From positions 1,215,384-1,255,039 of the forward strand of contig NZ_LILB01000001.1 in assembly GCF_001274945.1 (NCBI RefSeq): 39,656 nt of DNA, read 5' to 3'. The position numbers and the translations under genes are program-made. Source of the DNA: Viridibacillus arvi. GTDB lineage: Bacteria > Bacillota > Bacilli > Bacillales_A > Planococcaceae. This document shows, in pieces, positions 35,275 through 39,656 of the stretch; the first letter of the stretch is position 1; each line of letters starts with the position of its first letter. The notes under the pieces are model-generated. The model was not told where the DNA came from and did no database searches. It worked only from the letters and a program-made list of their open reading frames with translations.

Positions 35275-36153
35275 ATGAAAAAAACAAGTATATTTATAGT
35301 TTTATTAATTGCTATTGGATTAATTTTTGAGCTTACGGACTCAAATGATTCAAACAAATCAACAGACCAGCCTTTTACTGGTAAAGCATCCGATGTCTTA
35401 GTACATATAATTGACATTGGCCAAGGCGATTCTATTTTAATACAGTCCAAAAATGAAAATGTCTTAATTGATGCTGGTAATAAAGGGGCAGGTGATGAAG
35501 TCGTTGCTTACTTACAGAAGAACAATGTGAAAACATTAGATGCTGTTGTCTCTACTCACCCGGATGCTGACCACGTCGGCGGCCTCGCTGAAGTCATAGA
35601 TTCTATTAAAGTTAAGAAAGTGTACGCACCAAAAGTAAGTCATACAACAATTGCTTATAAGAATTTCTTAACTGCTGTGAAGAACCAAGGTTTGAAAATT
35701 ACACAAGCTAAAACAGGGGTAGAAATACCAACGACAGAAGAAAATTTATCATTAAAATTCATTGCACCCGTTACTACATATAGTCAAAGTGATTTAAATG
35801 ACTGGAGTGCTGTTTTACTTTTACAGAATGGTAATAATAAATTTCTATTCACTGGTGATGCTGAATTCCCTGCTGAAGATGACATGCTAGCAAGTAATTT
35901 AATACCACAAGTAGACGTTCTAAAAGTAAGTCATCACGGAGCTGAGGAAGCAACATCTGAAGCATTTTTGGCAAAAGCGAAACCAACTTATGCTGCCATT
36001 AGTGTAAGTGCTACAAATGGCTATGGTCATCCTACTGCTATTACATTAAATCGACTAAAAAAAGTGGGCGCAAAAGTATATAGAACCGATAAACAGGGCA
36101 ATATAGTATTTACATCCACCGGTTCAGAAATATCTGTAAAGGACAATCAATGA
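35275..36153 (+). CDS. ComEC-like metallo-beta-lactamase-fold hydrolase, membrane-anchored or secreted
   Basis: 292 aa from the ATG at 35275 (GGAGG at 7 nt). N-terminal hydrophobic segment (KKTSIFIVLLIAIGLIF) acts as signal peptide or anchor. The rest is the metallo-beta-lactamase part of ComEC: DIGQGDSILIQ, metal-binding HPDADHVGG (H95 onward), FTGDAE and KVSHHGA. Stand-alone versions are thought to be extracellular phosphodiesterases/nucleases but this is not proven. Its gene overlaps the following DUF3006 gene, a partnership seen widely in Bacilli. Confidence 0.88.
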   Translation: MKKTSIFIVLLIAIGLIFELTDSNDSNKSTDQPFTGKASDVLVHIIDIGQGDSILIQSKNENVLIDAGNKGAGDEVVAYLQKNNVKTLDAVVSTHPDADHVGGLAEVIDSIKVKKVYAPKVSHTTIAYKNFLTAVKNQGLKITQAKTGVEIPTTEENLSLKFIAPVTTYSQSDLNDWSAVLLLQNGNNKFLFTGDAEFPAEDDMLASNLIPQVDVLKVSHHGAEEATSEAFLAKAKPTYAAISVSATNGYGHPTAITLNRLKKVGAKVYRTDKQGNIVFTSTGSEISVKDNQ

Positions 36154-36368
36154 TGAAAACTGGGATAATTGATCGTTTCGAAAGTCAAATAGCCGTCATA
36201 GAGTTTGAGGAAGGTATGCAAGATATCGCTATCTCTGAATTACCAAATGGCGCCCAACCTGGTGATGTCTTAATCTTTCACCAAGGAAGAGTTACAATTG
36301 ACCCTTCAGCTAGACATACACGAGATAAGGAAATCCAAGAATTAATGGATGATTTATTTGAAGATTAA
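36150..36368 (+). CDS. DUF3006 protein
   Basis: 72 aa. Starts at ATG 36150 overlapping the preceding stop. Matches the DUF3006 pattern: GIIDRFESQIAVIEFEE at the start, then a small beta barrel with GAQPGDVLIF and an acidic helical tail (ELMDDLFED). Function unknown; its steady link with ComEC-like hydrolases suggests a shared role. A strong terminator follows. Confidence 0.88.
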   Translation: MMKTGIIDRFESQIAVIEFEEGMQDIAISELPNGAQPGDVLIFHQGRVTIDPSARHTRDKEIQELMDDLFED

Positions 36369-36378
36369 TACCGGTTAG

Positions 36379-36409
36379 CCAGGCGCTCTTGATACGCCTG
36401 GTTTTTTTT
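36379..36409 (+). terminator. Terminator after the DUF3006 gene
   Basis: Perfect 7-bp GC-rich stem CCAGGCG / CGCCTGG followed by T8. Confidence 0.9.
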
Positions 36410-36493
36410 ATTTGTAATTTACATAAATTTCTGAAGTTTTAGCTAAAAATCAATTATAATCAACATTAATGTCAAAATAATTCGAGGTCTTAT

Positions 36494-37366
36494 ATGCATT
36501 TATATGAACATTTACAAGAGATTGAATATCAATACACTTTAGATAAAATCGAATCCATTGAACAAATACATCAGGGTCAAACATCCCTGACTTATAAAAT
36601 TAACACTCTTTCTGATTGTTTTATTTTGCGATCTCTGAAGAGCATTTCAGACGCGGATTTTGAATTTATATTACATCAGCATTTGAATGCAAATTGTTCT
36701 AGAAAAATAGTACCTATAATTCACCCTACATATGAAGGTAATTCGTATATTCAACTCGAAGAACAGGTTTTCCATTTGCAATCATACATTGCTTCTACTA
36801 AATGTGAAGTACAGATGGAAGAATGGATTAACGTATACTTTAAACTGCGAAACGCTATGCGCTTCTTTGAGAGTAATCATGTGAGAACTGATCGTTTTAA
36901 CACTTTAGTTACTTGGGAAGCTATTAAAGAAAAATGGAGCCTAGATAATCGTTATCGTTTCCCTCCAGTGTTAGAAATGGAGAAGAAAATAAAGGAATTA
37001 GTAAATAGAACTTCAATTGAAAAGCAATGGATTCACGCCGATTTAGGTATTTGGAATACTCTTTTTAACAAAGAATTATTTATTATCGATTTTGGTGAAG
37101 CTAGAATCGGGCATCCTTATTTTGACTTAGCTGCAATCCTCACATCAAATGTACCAGCACACTATAATGCTAATGAGATTAGACACTATATCAATCGGTT
37201 TATCTCATGTTATTCTAAAATTGAATCTATTAATCTTTCTTTATTAAAAGACTTTATTTCATTGTGGTTTATTCGAGGCGCGCTCACTGCTTATAAGCAA
37301 AAAGCTTTTGGTACAGCACTTTACTTCCTCAACATGTTTAATAAATTTAATCGTTCTTTTACTTAA
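36494..37366 (+). CDS. APH-fold phosphotransferase (kinase-like)
   Basis: 290 aa. Catalytic loop HADLGIWNTLF with H181, D183 and N188; metal-binding D199 in IDFGEARIGHPYFDLA, the signature of aminoglycoside phosphotransferase / homoserine kinase / CotS-type enzymes. The N-lobe has GQTSLTYKI in place of a P-loop. Residues are intact so it is probably an active small-molecule kinase. The substrate (antibiotic, sugar, choline or other) is not evident. ATG follows GAGGTCTTAT. Monocistronic. Confidence 0.85.
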   Translation: MHLYEHLQEIEYQYTLDKIESIEQIHQGQTSLTYKINTLSDCFILRSLKSISDADFEFILHQHLNANCSRKIVPIIHPTYEGNSYIQLEEQVFHLQSYIASTKCEVQMEEWINVYFKLRNAMRFFESNHVRTDRFNTLVTWEAIKEKWSLDNRYRFPPVLEMEKKIKELVNRTSIEKQWIHADLGIWNTLFNKELFIIDFGEARIGHPYFDLAAILTSNVPAHYNANEIRHYINRFISCYSKIESINLSLLKDFISLWFIRGALTAYKQKAFGTALYFLNMFNKFNRSFT

Positions 37367-37370
37367 AGAT

Positions 37371-37412
37371 AAAAAGCTGCTGATGGAGAAAGTTAACACT
37401 AAACTCCAGCAG
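37371..37412 (-). terminator. Terminator after the alpha/beta hydrolase gene
   Basis: On the minus strand CTGCTGGAG pairs with CTCC-AT-CAGCAG (2-nt bulge) and is followed by CTTTTTATC. It lies just past the stop at 37433. Confidence 0.6.
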
Positions 37413-37432
37413 AAGATTTCTTATAAAAAAAT

Positions 37433-38266
37433 CTATAGTGTCTCCTTAACTAATTCAGCAAAATTCTCCTCTTCTTCAACAAAGGGAAAGTGATTGCTTT
37501 CCTCAAATGTAAACAGCTTTGCATTTGGTATAAGCTTAGCTATTTCCTCTGAAAAATAATAAGGACATTGCGCATCATGAATTCCACAGTATATATACGA
37601 TGGGACTCTGACCTTTGAAAGCTGAGATCTTAAATCATAATTTACTAGTTCTACATACGAGAAATAATTGAGGCGTGGATTAACTACTTTTCCGCTATTT
37701 GGACGGTTAAAGTATTCATCATAGCGGTCTTTATAATAGATAGACATCTCCGTCCACTCGCGATTTAACTTTCTACGCTCTTCCAATGGCTTTTGTGGAT
37801 CATTTAATTGTTGCATAATATCTCTAATACGTTCATTATTTTCATTGTTTTTGCAGTAAATGCTACCTTTATGTCGCATATATTCACTAGACGCTGCTGC
37901 TCCTCCTGCGATGACTTTCGTTAAAGATTGCTCTGCTAAAATAGCATATACTAGCGCCAACATTCCACCTGTTGAATGCCCTGCAAAAGCCCATTTTTCA
38001 TATTGAAGTGCTTCCCTAATGGCTTCTAAGTCTTGCACAGATTCTGCCATACTTAAATCATGTTCAGTAATGGAAGTTACAGAATTCCCTGCTCCTCTTA
38101 AGTTCACTAAATAGACCGTATGATTATTAGTAAAATGGTTTGCGAAAGTATTGCCATTAGAATTATATTCACTGTATAAATGAGTCACACAAATTGGCGA
38201 GCCACTTCCCTTTACAAAAACTTCAAACGTTCCACGAGATGTTTCGATTAATTGTTGTTCCCACAT
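37433..38266 (-). CDS. Alpha/beta hydrolase (proline iminopeptidase-like)
   Basis: 277 aa. Nucleophile elbow GHSTGG with S98, an acid in YIYCGIHDAQCP and a His in EESNHFPF near the C-terminus. The N-terminal core has VYLVNLRGAGNS, the oxyanion-strand region of the prolyl aminopeptidase / epoxide-hydrolase-like group. Cytoplasmic, no signal peptide; substrate unknown. ATG at 38266 follows GGGGGCGTTATT. It lies 18 bp after the GNAT gene on the same strand, so the two form an operon. Confidence 0.87.
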   Translation of the reverse strand: MWEQQLIETSRGTFEVFVKGSGSPICVTHLYSEYNSNGNTFANHFTNNHTVYLVNLRGAGNSVTSITEHDLSMAESVQDLEAIREALQYEKWAFAGHSTGGMLALVYAILAEQSLTKVIAGGAAASSEYMRHKGSIYCKNNENNERIRDIMQQLNDPQKPLEERRKLNREWTEMSIYYKDRYDEYFNRPNSGKVVNPRLNYFSYVELVNYDLRSQLSKVRVPSYIYCGIHDAQCPYYFSEEIAKLIPNAKLFTFEESNHFPFVEEEENFAELVKETL

Positions 38267-38284
38267 AATAACGCCCCCTGTTAT

Positions 38285-39148
38285 TCACTTCATAAATACA
38301 AGTTCATGTACAATGTTGAAGTCAGCTGATTGGTATAACTGAATTGCACCTCTCTCATTCTTTTCAACAGTTAAAGAAATTACTGTAATCGAATTATATG
38401 TAAATAAAAAATCTAAACCACGCAATAGCAATTTTCTTCCTATACCTTGCTTACGAAACCGATCATCAACGGCAATATACTCAATCGTACCTTCTCCGTT
38501 CTCGGCATCTGCTTCGACATAGACATACCCCTTTAATCCTTCGTTATCACAATAACAAAATACAACTTGATTCTCATTCAGACGTGACAAAATCGTTTGT
38601 GCATTATAATACGTATTTGGAAAGGCTAAGTCGTGTAAGTTTTGAAAGGCTTCAACATTAGCGGGATCCAATTGAAGTATTTCTTCCGTACTTTCAAACT
38701 TATGATTTTGACGGTCTTTATGTAATATATAATGATGCCCTCTCACTTTTTCACCAACGTTGTTTGTAAAAGCTATCGCAACTTCATTTTCAACATTGAT
38801 AAAAAAATGAGGATGTTTTAAAGGCGTTGGCAGCTGATGACATAACATCATCCACATTTCAGGTAACAGTACTGCTGTTACTTCATTTTGAACAAACGGT
38901 CCCCATACTTCAGCAGATTGATCATCCTCATCGAAATCAAGTCCGATGGCTGCAACAATCTGTTCATTTTCAACCGCGATGATCATAGAATTTTCAAAAG
39001 GTAAGTCTGAAAATTTTTGTCGTAATGTAGACTTTATTTCTTGCTCATCTTGACCACAGTGACCAATATGTCGCATTGAAGTTGCATTGCAGCTGGCTAA
39101 AAAGTGAGCCAGCTGCTCAATATCTAGTGCAGTAGCCATTCTAATCAC
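38285..39148 (-). CDS. GNAT acetyltransferase with two GNAT-like lobes
   Basis: 287 aa if started at the GTG at 39148, which has GGGGGA 7 nt upstream; the longer open frame starts at a TTG with no ribosome site. The C-terminal lobe (about 150-287) has a full acetyl-CoA loop, DDRFRKQGIGRKLLLRGL, and ends in ISLTVEKNERGAIQLYQSADF. The N-terminal lobe has GNAT-like strands (MIIAVENEQIVAAIGLDF) but no clear acetyl-CoA motif, so it may be structural. Substrate unknown. First gene of a pair with the alpha/beta hydrolase. Confidence 0.82.
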   Translation of the reverse strand: MIRMATALDIEQLAHFLASCNATSMRHIGHCGQDEQEIKSTLRQKFSDLPFENSMIIAVENEQIVAAIGLDFDEDDQSAEVWGPFVQNEVTAVLLPEMWMMLCHQLPTPLKHPHFFINVENEVAIAFTNNVGEKVRGHHYILHKDRQNHKFESTEEILQLDPANVEAFQNLHDLAFPNTYYNAQTILSRLNENQVVFCYCDNEGLKGYVYVEADAENGEGTIEYIAVDDRFRKQGIGRKLLLRGLDFLFTYNSITVISLTVEKNERGAIQLYQSADFNIVHELVFMK

Positions 39149-39285
39149 TTTGACTTCCCCCAATAGTAAATATTTTTACATCAATTTCGAATAAAAAAAT
39201 GTATAGTATCCCATACTTAAACAGTAATTTATTTGAATTGGAAAAGTCAATATAATATTACAATATTAAACAATTACCTATCTTT

Positions 39286-39299
39286 TGAAAGCGCTTTCG
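39286..39299. promoter_or_regulatory. CcpA cre site
   Basis: TGAAAGCGCTTTCG contains the perfect 12-bp palindrome GAAAGCGCTTTC and matches the CcpA consensus TGWAANCGNTNWCA at all but the last base. It lies 29 bp before the KTSC gene start, overlapping or just upstream of a TATACT (39302-39307) that could be its -10, so carbon catabolite repression is predicted. Confidence 0.75.
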
Positions 39300-39327
39300 T
39301 ATATACTGAAATTAGGAGGGGATCGTT

Positions 39328-39534
39328 ATGAATATGGTTTCTGTTACTTCATCAAAATTAGTAAATGTGGGGTTTGACCCTAGTGCAATGATTTTAAGAA
39401 TTGAGTTTAAAGATGGTGTTTATGAATATTTCGGCGTTCCTGAGAGAATTTATAACGAATTGATGGAAGCAGACTCAAAAGGTATCTACTTTAAACGTTA
39501 TATAAAAGATAGATATAGATTTGTCCGTGTTTAA
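39328..39534 (+). CDS. KTSC domain protein
   Basis: 68 aa, essentially one KTSC domain: VTSSKLVNVGFDPSAMILRI at the start, then YEYFGVPERIYNELMEADSKG and YFKRYIKDRYRFVRV. Members are found alone or fused to lysyl-tRNA synthetase-like or nuclease proteins; function unsettled. ATG at 39328 follows TTAGGAGGGGATCGTT. The cre site upstream links it to carbon status. Confidence 0.85.
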   Translation: MNMVSVTSSKLVNVGFDPSAMILRIEFKDGVYEYFGVPERIYNELMEADSKGIYFKRYIKDRYRFVRV

Positions 39535-39582
39535 TATAAAATATAGTATATTTTCCAAATATAAAAGCACATTCAAGGTGAT

Positions 39583-39656
39583 TGAACTGACCCAAGAAAG
39601 TTAGACATATTTAGTTAAGCAGCTTCTAAGACCTGAGTTCGGTATTCCACCGGGCT
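39583..39656 (-). mobile_element. IS3-family insertion sequence, 3' end only
   Basis: The right edge enters an IS3-type element in minus orientation: transposase tail plus about 30 bp of terminal sequence (TGACCCAAGAAAGTTAGACA at 39588-39607), which resembles IS3/IS150-group ends. The exact outer boundary (39583 or 39588) cannot be fixed without the other end. Confidence 0.7.
39615..39656 (-). CDS. IS3-family transposase (OrfB), C-terminal 13 residues
   Basis: Minus-strand frame reads SPVEYRTQVLEAA then TAA at 39617-39615. SP-EYR is the usual C-terminal ending of IS3-family OrfB integrases. The rest lies outside the window. Confidence 0.75.
   Translation of the reverse strand, partial: SPVEYRTQVLEAA

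Overview
The window looks like a chromosomal segment of a low-GC, spore-forming Gram-positive rod of the Bacillaceae/Planococcaceae type (Lysinibacillus-like). This is inferred from AT-rich intergenic DNA, strong GGAGG ribosome sites with frequent TTG/GTG starts, a T-box leader, Fur and CcpA-type operators, a collagen-like surface protein and the types of proteins encoded. No species marker is present, so the genus is a guess. It is mostly ordinary chromosome with transporters, regulators and small enzymes, plus two traces of insertion sequences.

Left part (1-11600): a very long collagen-like Gly-X-Thr protein (minus strand, running off the left edge) follows a TPR-containing family 2 glycosyltransferase, a likely surface-glycoprotein pair. 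Next comes a MepR/MepA-type multidrug efflux module with two matching palindromic operators and an apparent ATT start codon for the regulator. Then follow a NUDIX hydrolase, an RNHCP zinc-ribbon protein, a decayed small ORF, and a response regulator / histidine kinase / lipoprotein operon, then a YitT membrane protein.

Middle (11997-23999): a CNNM/CBS transporter (Mg2+ efflux type) with a long, possibly structured 5' leader; an EgtUV-type (OpuC-like) ABC importer; a free-standing small-RNA-like unit with its own promoter and terminator; an internally deleted IS1182-type element; a divergent LysR regulator and FMN reductase; a Fur-controlled siderophore ABC importer (binding protein divergent from two permeases and an ATPase); and a GNAT enzyme.

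Right part (24376-39656): a TPR / alpha-beta-hydrolase / TPR protein, ProC, an HSL-type esterase, an amino acid permease under a T-box leader whose specifier reads as CUU (Leu), a WYL regulator / effector-binding / MepB-family operon, heme o synthase CtaB, an ECF sigma / anti-sigma / membrane protein operon with a recognisable autoregulatory promoter, a ComEC-like metallo-hydrolase paired with DUF3006, an APH-fold kinase, an alpha/beta hydrolase, a two-lobed GNAT, a KTSC protein preceded by a cre site, and the 3' end of an IS3-family transposase cut by the window edge.

Nearly every transcription unit is closed by a clear intrinsic terminator, so operon limits are well supported. The best candidates for something undescribed are the small RNA at 16710-16800, the leader RNA at 13555-13654, the collagen/glycosyltransferase pair with its Cys-rich head, and the TPR-hydrolase-TPR protein.
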